From Darksidea phi (lineage: Eukaryota; Ascomycota; Dothideomycetes; Pleosporales; Lentitheciaceae): a stretch of DNA of 64,000 nt. The DNA is taken from contig JASJFT010000008.1 in assembly GCA_030770425.1 (NCBI GenBank), positions 372,001 to 436,000 of the forward strand, read 5' to 3'. Positions 34,948-45,747 of this stretch are shown one piece after another. Below the pieces are notes generated by a model. It was not told the DNA's origin. It made no database searches and saw nothing but the letters and a program-made list of their open reading frames with translations. The position numbers were made by a program, and so were the translations under genes. How positions within the stretch are numbered: position 1 is the stretch's first letter; each line of letters starts with the position of its first letter.

Positions 34948-36086
34948 ATGAGACTCATAAGCGCAGAGCCTAGCCTACTGTCGACCGCCGTTGCACTGCT
35001 AGCGTCGACCGCCGTTGTCGTGGCGCAATCCGCGTGCGACCTTCCCTCATCGTACCGCTGGACATCGACTGGCGCGCTAGCCCAACCGAAAAATGGATGG
35101 GTTTCGCTCAAGGACTGTACGTATGAACCGGGATTCGAACATAGAAGGCTGTTGCAAAATAATCGGGAAGCTACTTGGTGGCATTCTCCAACTCGGCACA
35201 GCCCTACCATGTGTTCTCATCGCTTAACTTATCGTGAATCTACGCTGACTTTGTACCGCTACCTATAGTCACCACCGTCCCCTACAATGGCAAGATACTC
35301 GTCTATGCAACAAACTTTGGGTCGAACTGGGGTTCCATGAACTTCGCCCCCTTCACCAACTGGTCTGATATGGGCTCGGCGGCCCAGAACGGAATGAGCT
35401 CGGCCACTGTCGCACCCACACTTTTCTACTTTGCCCCAAAGAGCATATGGGTCCTTGCCTATCAATGGGGTCCGACCGCATTTTCCTACCGTACGTCAAA
35501 CGACCCCACCAATGCGAATGGATGGTCTGGCGCGCAGCCGCTCTTCTCCGGAAAGATCTCTGGCTCCGACACCGGCCCTATCGACCAGACAGTCATCGGC
35601 GACAGCACAACCATGTACTTGTTCTTCTGTGGCGACAACGGCAAGATCTACAGGGCTAGCATGCCCATTGGAAATTTCCCGGGTAATTTCGGCACATCAG
35701 CAGCGGTGGTCATGAGCGATACCAAGAACAACCTTTTCGAAGCAGTTCAGGTTTACACCCTCAAGGGCCAGCAAAAGTACCTCATGATTGTCGAGGCTAT
35801 TGGGTCACAGGGACGCTACTTCCGTTCATTCACGGCTACCAGCCTAGGCGGTACATGGACACCACAGGCCACAAGCGAGAGCAAACCCTTCGCCGGCAAG
35901 GCTAACAGTGGCGCTACTTGGACCAACGACATCAGCCACGGCGAGGTGGTTCGCGACAACGCTGACCAGACTATGACCATTGATCCGTGCAACCTGAAGT
36001 TGCTGTACCAGGGACGAGCCCCCAACTCTGGCGGTGATTACAACAAGCTGCCTTACCGCCCAGGTCTGCTCACGCTGCAGCGCTAA
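34948..36086 (+). CDS. Secreted GH62 alpha-L-arabinofuranosidase, 328 residues
   Basis: Removes arabinose side chains from arabinoxylan outside the cell. Two exons, 34948-35116 and 35269-36086, with a 152 bp GT-AG intron. Residues 1-26 are a signal peptide ([17 protein letters not shown]); the mature protein starts near [18 protein letters not shown]62 landmarks: GWVSLKDFTTVPYNG with Asp56 as the expected general base, [26 protein letters not shown] with Asp162 as the orienting acid, [29 protein letters not shown] with Glu214 as the expected proton donor, and [20 protein letters not shown] near the end. Catalytic roles follow family knowledge. There is no carbohydrate-binding module. The catalytic residues are all present, so it should be active. 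Plant cell-wall decay or plant infection is the likely setting. Confidence 0.95.
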
Positions 36087-37372
36087 GCCGGAGACTGTTG
36101 ACGCTATAGCTCTATAGCTAGTCCTTTCATTACCCATTTCACATGTATATATTTAGCTACCCTCATTTATAGCTCCACAATCGACGCTGTACTGCTTACA
36201 ATACGCCGCTACTCACCCGTGATACGGTCAATCTTAGCCCAGCTGCAATATGAACTTGAGCCACGTTTAAAATTCTCTCTGCTTAGGTGGGGCATGGTGT
36301 TCGCAAATGAAACCAAAATCTTATTAAATATTAAATAAAACAATGTGTGTCTTACGCAACGACGTTCAATGTTGAGTAAGGCGTAGCCGCGCTAGCACTG
36401 TACGAATCATACCTTGCACTTCTGCATAAGCAAGCATTGCCCAACTTATATGATAAGGCGATAACGTTGGTTACAAGGACAGAGAATCTGTAGCGTCGAG
36501 CGAGTAACGCGCTAGTTATTCGCATTTTCCAAGTCTTGCAGCTCCTCCCTTGGCCGGCTCCAATTTCACTCTAGTGTATTTCAAACACCTAAGACTCACA
36601 GCAAATACAATCCAACCCCCAATGAGCGGCACCGACAGCACGTCGCAACTGGTTCGTCAAGCTTCCACTGCCTTTTCGATGGGGCAACCGGGCAAGCGCA
36701 AGTGGAGAGCTTCTACCGCAAGATACAGATCTGTCCTCCAAGCTGTCCATAGGGAGAATACCTACAGAAGCAGAGCAATAAAATTGTCGCCCAGATACAC
36801 GTATCCTCCATCGCGCTCCTTGCCTAAGAATACCGGCATCATAATCTACACATATGTCAAGTCGTATCGTTGCGGCCAACTAGCAAGATGGCATCATGAG
36901 CGTATGTTCGTCGATATCAACAAAATAGATGATAGAGCTACAGACGATCTATCAGACGCTCCGCAAAGTTCACCATTCAGCACAAGTCAGGATACTCACA
37001 TATCAACGTAGATTAAGTTCTTCCATGAGTATAGAATGTGAAAAGCCCCATCTAGTCCAAAGACATCTCACTCGAGCTTCCTACAGCACTCCAACCTCAT
37101 CACGCGTAGAAACATGCGAATTACATAGAATATTCCATTTTCGCAAAATTGGCGGTTTGACAGCGCACTAACAAGCCTAACCTCGATCCGACTTCGCAGC
37201 AACTATACCAACTTCACAAAGCTCCCGTTTTTGATCTACGAACTATGGTACATCTGACTCACCAATCGACAATCATGTTTTCTGCAAGAGCGTATAAAAT
37301 TACCCCTACTGTGCCACTTCCATTCAACGTCGACCAACGTCGACGAAGCAAAGCCCGCTGAAAGCCCTCCGG
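36087..37372. other. Intergenic region
   Basis: Contains the 3' UTR of the GH62 gene. A 153-codon frame at 36550-37011 has no family features. No RNA gene or repeat was recognised. Confidence 0.4.
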
Positions 37373-38194
37373 ATGACCTTTACACCCATCATGCGCAGCA
37401 GTACTTCGCTTCGTGCCACCGCCATCACAAGCATGAATCGCTTCCCCTCTCCCTCTACAACATGGGATGCATGCGCCGCCAAGTCCGAACGAAATCGGCG
37501 ATACCGTAACGCCCAGGTCAAGGAGCCTAAACGCCGACCGTTGCAGCTGGGTGAGGGCAGTGTCGAGAATGACTGGGTTCTTTTCGGAAAACAGTGGTCT
37601 AAGCGTACTGGAAGTATTCAGAATGAGCGATCCCTCGTCCGAGTTAAGAAGAATAACATCGTCACGAAGCGTGATGCGGCCGCACAGAGTCGTAGCATTC
37701 AAGGCGCTGAAGGTATTCCGGATCAGCAATCTGACGACGGATCGCTGCGCCGGCCAACCAGCGAGCTGTTCGAAGGATGCACTCCAGACGTCCCATCCGC
37801 CAAAACAACGCAGCGGGCTGTAGAATCTAGACATCCTGAGGCTGATGAGATTGAGCGATCCGCCGCGCGGATCGACCGAGTTGTCAACCCAGCCGCCTTC
37901 CTGCAAGGGCATCTCCTGTCGAATCTCACCCCTTGGTCGCCAGTCGTTTCTGGTGTCTGCGGGGGCGAGGGTAGTCTGGAGGAGCAATACGAGCACGCTC
38001 CTTCGGCTACCCTTGCTACCGCAGCGTCGTCGGCCAGGCTTGGGGACATTGGAGTGGAGGGAAAGGAGCCGTACTTCCATCTACCCCCGTTCTTGCGCGA
38101 TGAATACGGAGATATGTGTCCGGACCACGACCCTGCAACATCCGACTTAGTGATTCGGCACCCGACGTACTGCAAATATGTTCTGGGCCTCTGA
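37373..38194 (+). CDS. Hypothetical protein, 273 residues
   Basis: Single open frame from an ATG at 37373. I do not recognise the family. The composition is hydrophilic with Ser, Arg and Glu (RRYRNAQVKEPKRRPL, GSVENDWVLFGKQWSKR) and the C terminus looks protein-like (LPPFLRDEYGDMCPDHDP, PTYCKYVLGL). A canonical AATAAA lies 44 bp after the stop, which favours this strand. An overlapping 273-codon minus frame (37259-38080) covers the same DNA and cannot be excluded. No signal peptide, membrane segment or known motif. Confidence 0.42.
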   Translation: MTFTPIMRSSTSLRATAITSMNRFPSPSTTWDACAAKSERNRRYRNAQVKEPKRRPLQLGEGSVENDWVLFGKQWSKRTGSIQNERSLVRVKKNNIVTKRDAAAQSRSIQGAEGIPDQQSDDGSLRRPTSELFEGCTPDVPSAKTTQRAVESRHPEADEIERSAARIDRVVNPAAFLQGHLLSNLTPWSPVVSGVCGGEGSLEEQYEHAPSATLATAASSARLGDIGVEGKEPYFHLPPFLRDEYGDMCPDHDPATSDLVIRHPTYCKYVLGL

Positions 38195-38237
38195 TTTTGC
38201 CTTGTGCTGCATGTAAATCTCTCTCTGTACTGTAAGA

Positions 38238-38243
38238 AATAAA
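38238..38243 (+). promoter_or_regulatory. AATAAA polyadenylation-type signal
   Basis: AATAAA 44 bp downstream of the stop codon of the hypothetical gene ending at 38194, on the same strand. Confidence 0.4.
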
Positions 38244-38357
38244 GAATATTAACTCAGAATGTGTGTCTTAATCACTCTGAACAGGATGAGAATCGATTGC
38301 TGTCTATACTAAACGTAAAGGGTATCACAGAACACAAAAAGCTTTACTTGGGGCTAC

Positions 38358-39509
38358 TCATCTATTCCCCACCGCCCCATGCGGCACACCCACTCTCCTC
38401 TTCATAATGCTCTGACCAATTGCATTGCGCACCTCTTTTTCTTGGTGCACCACGTTCTGCACCATATACTTTTTCATAGCCTCCCGCAGCTCGCTTTTCG
38501 CCTGTTCATTTTCCCTGAATGGAATGCTCTCCAGTTCTAGCAACCTGGTTATGTCCATATTGGCGTTCTTGACGACGCCTTCGAGACGGTCAATCTGGTT
38601 GTGGCGCGCTTCCTCAGTGTCTTCGGCAGCCTTGATGGGCTTCCGCGGGTCGTCGCGGTAGAGCGGGATTAGCAAGCCCAGGAATTGGGCGGCGGAGATT
38701 GCGGCTTTCTTAGCAATGATGATGAGTTGAAAAGGGAGGTAAGCGGGGCGGAGGTGTGTCGAGGTTACGAGAGGGTTGAGCCATTTGGTGAGGAATGAGG
38801 GGTGGTCAGGGCGCATTGCGGTGCGTAGGTCGAACATGGCGACGGCAACGATGGCTAGGTACCGCCAGTATGCGCCGTCCTTGAGGAAACCGAGCGCGTT
38901 TGCGCCAAGCATGAAGACGAGCAGCACGCCGTACGTCCCCAGCGCCGTGAGCAACGCATGGTCCGTGAATTCTTTGACCGTCAAGCACTTCGGGCACGTC
39001 TGGAGCACATCGGGCCCGAAGCGATCATACGCAAAACGCTTCGCCGGGTCCAGAATGATGTCCCTTGCATGCTTCAAGTGCACATAGTAATCGTTCGCTT
39101 TGTCTCTGTCCGCCGCGCGCACCTTGTCCGGGTGGAAGCGTACCGTGAGCTTCCGGAAGCGTGACTGTATGCCGCTCTCGTCGACGTCTATCGGCACGCC
39201 CAGGTCGTTGTACGCGTTGCTAGACTTCTGCAGGTTGAAGTCGACTTCGTAAATGGTAAAGGCGAAGTAGGCGAGGTAGATGGCGATGAGGATGTAGCGG
39301 CGATGCTTCACGAAGCGGGGGGTGCCGGGCATGGGTTTGGGGTCACCAGCGCGAATGAATATTCCGTAAAGCACACTTTGTGCCCATCCGGCGGCCTAGC
39401 CAGGTCAGCATACGTACATTGGGGGTTACTTATGTGGTCTTACGAGTGGGATGAGGAACTGCCACACGATAAAGGGGCCTATCGTGTCCCAGGAGAGATT
39501 GGTTTTCAT
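38358..39509 (-). CDS. ER-membrane J-domain protein (Erj5-like), 367 residues
   Basis: Hsp70 co-chaperone that stimulates ATP hydrolysis by an Hsp70, probably BiP in the ER. Two exons, 39444-39509 and 38358-39395, intron 39396-39443 (GT-AG). Exon 1 encodes MKTNLSWDTIGPFIVWQFLI, a hydrophobic start; a second membrane segment follows (YILIAIYLAYFAFTIY). The J domain comes next at about residues 82-145 (NAYNDLGVPIDVDE, RKLTVRFHPDKV, DIILDPAKRFAYDRFGPDV) with the essential His-Pro-Asp at 110-112. A short CPKC pair, two or more further hydrophobic segments (ALGTYGVLLVFMLGANALGF; FQLIIIAKKAAISAAQFLGL) and a charged C-terminal tail of about 90 residues complete it. Topology resembles yeast Erj5, though the match is by architecture, not alignment. 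Confidence 0.88.
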
Positions 39510-40605
39510 GGTGGCAGAGGTGGAGGAGCTGTCGAGTGTTCTGACATGTCGAGGGCCGTGTCGCTTTCTTTGTGAACGTTAACGTCGCAAACGCCAGGTG
39601 GCTTCGGCCAATACCAACGCGACTAGCGGCTTAGTCATGCCGCGCCCATCCTTTTACGACCCTTCGTCATCACCTCATCCCGACCAAGAGGAATGCTTGT
39701 CAAAGCTGTTTCCCGGCTGAGGTCGTCATGGTGACTCGTACGGTATTCATTCTCGCCGGACGCTCAAGAGACGCCCGATTGCCACCATCACCCATCAACA
39801 GCAGGACATCACCAACATCCACGAACCATCCTCAAACAACCATTGCAAATCTCTTTTAGCAAATAGCATTTCGCTCATACTAACCAAATTTTACGAATCG
39901 CGTAAACGAATGCTGCTCAAAAAGCACGGTGCTAATCATGTTCTGGAGGTAACCATACGCGCCATCTTTTTGCGTTTTCACTCCAACTATATCGATTTTT
40001 GCTTTCTCGGGACCCTTGTCGCGACTATCACACTCGCAAACATTCTTTTGGCTTTCTTATCCCTCTCCAAAGCCTATGCATCTCCATCTATTGATAGTTG
40101 CATGGATGCAACGCCACCTACATCCAATGACACGTAAACATCTTGGCAGTATACTGCATCAACGCCGAGCCAAGGACCTGGCGCCTACTACAAGTCACGG
40201 AAAACGTCCATCTGCACGTCACCAAGCATGTTGTGGCCAATCGTTGCGCATGGGGGCCAGCGTTCGAGACATACATAGTTCGTAGGATCACGGCTCAGTT
40301 CTACGGAGCTGTGCCACACCAAAAACGCCCAAGTCATTAAGCATCCCCTCTCATCCGCTTTTGTGCCGTCTTCTCTGCCTACACACTGTCAGGCTGTCAG
40401 AGTAGTATGTTTAAAGTAGCGTATTGCGGTGGGCTTTGGATGGTGGCTTTACTACTCGAACTAATAGCCCTTGCAAAGGCTTAGGTCGATCCTATTATGA
40501 TCAAGGGATCGCATTTTTTCTACAAGACGAATTGAACGGCCTTTTCGCAAGTATCAAGCATGCTTATTAAATGGGAAGTGCTGATTAGGTTCAACGCAGT
40601 GCATC
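39510..40605. other. Intergenic region
   Basis: Promoter side of the J-protein gene, then non-coding DNA. Frames at 39910-40137 and 40016-40285 are unsupported. No repeat or RNA was recognised. Confidence 0.4.
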
Positions 40606-41740
40606 GATCCTCTCGCTGATGGGCCGACGTGTAAGAGAGACATCCCCTATTTCAAAACTTTGAGTATCCAAATGCTACGAGTATATTGCATCGATCCGAT
40701 TCTCGACCACAGTTCCTGTATGAACGCACTTGCGGATGCCGGGATCTATGTTTTTAGGCTTGACAAGCCCCAAGAACGGCCTCGACGTCCTAAGTCGGGT
40801 ATGGAACGAAGGACTTTGGAATAAGTTTACCGCGGTGGTGGACTCCCTGGCCAATTTTACGAACACGCTGGCCTACTTTGTTGGATACTATGAAACTCTT
40901 GGGGATGAGATCTCTTTTGCTAAGGTTGCCATTCGCGACGTAAAACAGCATATCAAAGACCGGGGTTATCGAGAGACACCACTTCGTTGGACCTCTTCTG
41001 GAACCTTTTCTAAGTTCCGAACAGTAGCCGACTTTATGACTTGCGATGAGCATCGTGCGGACTTCTTCGGACTATTGATCCCATCGACCTGCACCATCGA
41101 AACAGGCATCGAAGAAATGACACAAGGACTTCGCGACAAAAGCATTCGCTTCTTCCTGTCGGAAACTGGATGCGAGCTGGAAGATCTGTCAAACGATAAC
41201 TGAAGCTACGAGTACATGGCAAATTACTTTTCCGCAGGTGCGGTGGAGATTCTGAGTGGAGCCATTGTATATGGCTATCTCGGCACTCCCTCGCAAAATC
41301 GAACTTTGGATTTTTGGTGAGCGCTCACATAGCGCGCCTCCTGATAGCTTCTAACAGCCCTTGGTGCAGGCATTATTGCGGTAGATGGAACCATGGGCGA
41401 TGAACTCATTTTTATAAAAGGTTTCTTGGCCCTGTCATCTGTCATGGCCTCGTTGAAGCCGACACTTTCTGATTTGGCCACTTACGTACCAACAGCCACC
41501 ACTCCGTCATGCCCTACAAAGACAGGTTCGAGTTTCAATAGTGCTCCGCATTCAAACCCTATCCACTGCTCTGCACCTGCATGGTCGACTCTCTACAATG
41601 TGTTGCCAAGCAAGATGCAGTTAAATCCAACGTTTGTAAGACTTTACGCTAACTTTTAAGGAACTATGTGAAAATGATGTGATTAAGACTTCCGCGGAAC
41701 TCTTGCATGATGTTTCAAATGGGACCTATGGAGCTATCAA
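40606..41740 (+). pseudogene. GH72 beta-1,3-glucanosyltransferase (Gas/Gel family) relic
   Basis: Family text is recognisable in pieces: DPLADGPTCKRDIPYFKTL, MLRVYCIDPILDHSSCM and NALADAGIYVF in one frame, then a frameshift near 40755 to WNKFTAVVDSLANFTNTLAY, FAKVAIRDVKQHIKDRGYR and IRFFLSETGCE. A TGA at 41201-41203 interrupts this frame before YEYMANYFSAGAVEILSGAI. Later pieces (IIAVDGTMGDELIF, YVPTATTPSCPTKTG, ELLHDVSNGTYGAI) match the end of the catalytic domain and the linker to an X8-like region. The N terminus and signal peptide are missing. The acid/base region normally AGNEV reads VGYYE, and the nucleophile region SEYGC reads SETGC. The enzyme normally elongates cell-wall glucan. This copy cannot be functional. 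Confidence 0.8.
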
Positions 41741-43576
41741 GTAAGTTTTGTATCGTGTTTTTGGAAGCTCGCCTAAAGAGATCGATAATAGTTGTAACAC
41801 TTCGGCTGCTTACCAGATGTTCAAGTTCTAATGCGCTCTTCAGGCAACCATTGGTCGCTACAGGCAGGCAAACCATAAGACAAAGCGTTTGGTGTGGAGG
41901 GCGATGCATGTTAGAAAAAAGTTGCCTCTAGGCGCGGCTAGACAACCATGAGCAAGCTGGACTTTATACCTTTACTTTCAGTAAGGATATGCGGCACCAT
42001 GCCCCAATAGCGAGTAGCTTCAAACGTCGCTTAAATTGCTCTCACTTGTCGTCCTTTTTAGAGCAATTATCGGCAAGAACAGGGACCACCACATAGCTCT
42101 CACCTCGTTCCTGTCGCAACTTGCGCAAGGTTTAAGAACAACTTGACTCGCATCCCCAGGTGAACATCTCCGAAGACGAAGGCTACTCAGGCGCAAACGA
42201 ATACATGATCCATCCCAGATTTGAACAACTATTACAAAAGACCGAGCTGAATCTTATCTCATCCGGTACGTCCTTCCGCGCTCCGTAATTCTCATATACA
42301 TATACAGACCTTCACTAGCGATTTCTCCAAGCCCCAACTTCATGTCCTCCGTCTTTCTAAAAACGAGCCCCGATAAGAAATATTGAGGCAGCAGGATGCA
42401 CCCGTGCGCCTCAGTCTAGCTTGAATGCATGATGCAATGTGGGTAGCTGTAACGGGCGGACATGTAGGAACATTAGCTGTAGTGACGAGCCGTGCTGGTT
42501 CGATAAGCCGCTGCAGAGGTTGGGGAGTTGGAGGAAGCAGGCGGAGAGTATGAAGTACTAGATGGAGTTTTTAGAAGTACTTGATCGGCTGGCGGTTGAG
42601 TGGTATCTTTCAAAAAACGACTCCATCTCGGAAGGGAGAGTGCGTTCGGGTATTGAGATTGGTCCTTAAGTCACTTTGGGAGGGTTAGTATGCGAATGAC
42701 TGTGGGAGGTCTTGGTCAATAATGTGGGTCAGCGGCGAGAGAAAAATAATTAATGCTCTCTCCCTTCTGTTCCCTCAGCGTAATCGATAGGCCCTGTTCG
42801 ACCGCTACCACCCCGCTCGTTCTTGACGTTCCGTTACTAGAAAACGTCATCACTATCATGCTACCAACCGCCGGTATCTGCTAAGTAGAGTTAGTTCGTC
42901 TGACCTTCTTTGTTGGCATGGTTGTTAATCGCGGCTACGAAACCCATTTATTCGCTTCAGGAGGCGTTGATGACCAGCTATCACAGTTGACTAACGGGGT
43001 GGTAGAGGTCTGTCACACAGCTAAAAGACACGTCGATACTTTTGCAGGGAATAGATCAAGTAGCTCGTCACTATAAAATATGATGGTTTATCCTGCTGAT
43101 GTGTTAAGATGATATCTCTAGGTTGTTTTTTCCCCATTCAATGTCATATTTTGAAATCTCTCCACAACCCAAGGTCCAACAACGTCATCTATATCGTCCT
43201 CGACGTCGCTCATTGCAAGTTTTGTTACAGTAACAAGTCTCTGCAACCTGGGATGCCTCTCTATCTGAGTTTTGGGTCTATGTCGGCACCACAACGCCAT
43301 ACCATGGGCTTCCACCGCCCGAAATCTTCATATTGGTTTACTCCGCTCCCCTTTCTACGCCTAGTTTCGCACGCCATATGGAGTTAGAGTAGCACGCTTG
43401 GCTCATGCGCGGTCCGTTTTTCCTCTCTCGCCGTACCATTTGGGGCCTGCGTAGACCTGCTTTTACGTTATCTTCTCCCTCACCCCTAATCCTCAGTTGC
43501 TCGACTCCCAGCTGAGAACCGACTGTTTTTCTTGCCTCTACCATTTAGGTTTACTTTATCGAGTATCTGGAGAACG
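41741..43576. other. Degraded intergenic region
   Basis: No supported gene. A frame at 42162-42268 (VNISEDEGYSGANEYMIHP) with a splice-acceptor-like CCAG before it and GTACGT after it looks like an exon remnant of an unrecognised gene. The rest shows nothing I can name. Confidence 0.35.
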
Positions 43577-44308
43577 ATGCGTCTCCTGCTTCTTCTCGCG
43601 GGGCTTCTGGTTTCGGTCCTTGGCGCTGCTGTCGTCAAAGCCGATGTTGACGGCACCCTCACTGAGCTTGGCGCACCTATAAAGCGAGACACACCTGCTT
43701 CTATTGATGCCCGCTCGGTTGCCGAAATTACTGATGTTTCCGTTGATTCTGCAACGAGCATCCAGCAGGGCTGCAAAGAGAGCCGCAAGACCTGTGACGC
43801 TTCGGTACGTTGAGCAACGGCATCCTACTCCGTTCTGCCCCCGATCTGTGGCCTTCGAAAACAACATCAGCTAATAATACACGCAACAGGTCATGTACTT
43901 TCGCGACATTAAGTACCGGGGCGAGTGGTACTCCTTGACGAACAAGTGCTGAACCGCCATTCGGAGGAGCGCATAGCTATCTGCAATTTAGTCCCGTGTG
44001 TCTCCTTATACTTTACACTCTTGCTCCGCTATATTATCAAAATCCTAAACTGACCATGCTTGCAGTGCAAACTTCATGAGCTCCATTCAACTCCGTCCCC
44101 GCAAGGATGGCCGTAAGTGGGGACGCATGTTGTATGCGTAAGTATCCCCAACATTCTCTGGCCCTACATGAGCCTTTGATGCTAACCATTAAACAGCGAC
44201 TCCTCATGCAAAGGTAATGATCACAAGAGCGAGGCTATCTGGATCACTGAGAGCCGTGACCGTTTCCTCGACTGGAATGATAGGACGAAGAGCATCAGGT
44301 GTGGATAG
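43577..44308 (+). CDS. Small secreted four-exon protein, 155 residues (effector-like)
   Basis: Exons 43577-43804, 43890-43945, 44066-44137 and 44197-44308; introns 43805-43889, 43946-44065 and 44138-44196 are all GT-AG with matching phases, which argues that the gene is real although no single frame covers it. The start (MRLLLLLAGLLVSVLGAAVV) is a clear signal peptide, cut near Ala20-22. Lys-Arg at about residues 36-37 (GAPIKRDTP) is a Kex2-type site, so a pro-segment may be removed. The mature part contains four cysteines (QQGCKES, KTCDAS, DSSCKGN, SIRCG), enough for two disulfides, and aromatic stretches (VMYFRDIKYRGEWYSLTN, RKWGRMLYA, EAIWITESRDRFLDW). I do not recognise a family. Size, secretion and cysteines suit an effector or antimicrobial-type protein; that is inference. 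Confidence 0.72.
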
Positions 44309-45015
44309 CGTAGGTAAGTTCGCGGTAAACATTGGCATCTTGAGTTTGCCTCACTGGTGTGGGCTAAGTGAAGGGATTAGCTCAACAAAGTCGCGCGTGT
44401 GATATTTAGGGCATGATATTTTAGATGCCGTTACCTAGTCCTATAAACCTGTTAAACCTTTGCTCTTTCAGTTTCATTTTGTCCATCACCCAAAAACCTC
44501 CATACATCAATAAGAACACCGCTACCATGTGCACCACCATGGCAACTTCTCTTTTACGGTCATTGAAACCCTCATGAGGCGGTACAATACTTTTCAGATG
44601 TGGGCGAATGAGCAAATGACTTCCAGGTTGTCTCCAAGAATGCAAAGGATACAAATTCGGAGCAGGACAAGCTGGAGGAAGAGTGAGTGTTTACGCACAT
44701 ACACAGTATCACGACCGAAACAGCTTTCTTTAGTCCAACCTTTAATTCCACACCATCGACATTTCCGTCCCTTTTCCCGCCCGCACGGTAAACCGCATGC
44801 CGGGATTTTAGCATATCCTTCACTTTAACGTGCCGACAGACCAGTGGAATCCCCGCTGGGCGCTAGGAAAAGTGCGAAGGGAGACGAGTCCGATCAATTA
44901 CTATATATAGTACCCTAACGCAACTCTCGATACGTGTTACCTAGTCCGACGAGCGAAGTGAAGTGTCTCCAGACTTTTATACGCTCATAAATGACAATCG
45001 GCACATCTTCGAGCT

Positions 45016-45132
45016 TATGAGGTGGCTTGTATCGAATGAGTAGCAGCCATCGCGTCGTCAAACTCGCGGAATAACCCAAAAAGGTGACACAAAAAGGCAT
45101 TTCGTCCCCAATACCTATGAGGTGGCTTGTAT
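45016..45132. repeat. 17 bp direct repeats flanking a family B insertion
   Basis: TATGAGGTGGCTTGTAT occurs at 45016-45032 and again at 45116-45132, exactly bracketing the family B element. This is what a target-site duplication looks like; 17 bp would be in the range of retroposed elements. Confidence 0.75.
45030..45115 (-). repeat. Dispersed repeat, family B, copy 1
   Basis: 86 bp that recur in inverse orientation at 57273-57358 with about two mismatches. Core words on the minus strand are GACGAAATGCCTTTTTGTG, CCTTTTTGGGTTATTCCGCG and GGCTGCTACTCATTCGAT. It creates the same chance peptide (DEMPFC.TFLGYSASLTTRW) at both places, which is a product of the repeat and not a gene. Confidence 0.93.
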
Positions 45133-45747
45133 AACCTCCTTTCCAGCCTAGTCTTACTACCTTATTTTTAAAAAAAAGCAAGTAGGATGTCTCTCTCTCT
45201 TCAGCTCTTCCCCATCTCGACTGACGCCAACACTCATACCACCACAACAACTCTGACTCGAAATTCTTCCGCAAATCAGTGCTCAAAGCGCTTGCAATTA
45301 GGATGGGGCATGACGGCTCAGCGGGATCGAAGGAGTGTCGTACGGAGTACCTCCTTGAGAATGATGACCTAGTTCTCTTGCTTGTGGTCAATATAGACCA
45401 GCTGAACTGTGTCTAGTAGCTCGTTCTTGTCACACAGGTCTCGCACTAAACGAAAGCGGATCTTTGCGTGTACCGCAGCAAGCATGCTGCCGCCTTGCGC
45501 CCAATGCGCTGCAACAACTACACCGATATCGCCAGTAGGTTGAAATCGTCATATGGTGAAACAAAGAGCGAAGGAAAGCATGTATCAGGAAGGCCATGAG
45601 CAAGATATGCAAGCTCGTAGTAATAATGATCAAAGCTGCTATCTGGATTGCTTCTGTTATGTAGTAATACATTTATCCACTTATCATCGTATAATACTGC
45701 ACTCAACCTCCCCAACCCCATACAATATTCCAGCATACGCAATGCCG

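Larger units (their letters stand above)
44309..45747. other. Repeat-bearing intergenic region
   Basis: Contains the dispersed repeat family B insertion at 45030-45115. A coding-like scrap at about 44620-44690 (DFQVVSKNAKDTNSEQDKLE) has stops on both sides and is not assignable. No other gene was found. Confidence 0.45.

Noticed and set aside
35117..35160. tRNA-like T-loop (GTTCGAATCCC on the minus strand)
   Set aside because: No matching T-stem, D-arm or acceptor stem; it lies inside the GH62 intron.
37259..38080. 273-codon minus frame overlapping the 37373 hypothetical gene
   Set aside because: No recognisable domain, Cys/Arg-rich shadow composition; the plus frame has a plausible C terminus and an AATAAA signal.
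44915..45391. 158-codon minus frame with DEMPFC.TFLGYSASLTTRW peptide
   Set aside because: The shared peptide with 57015-57359 is produced by dispersed repeat family B, not by homologous genes.
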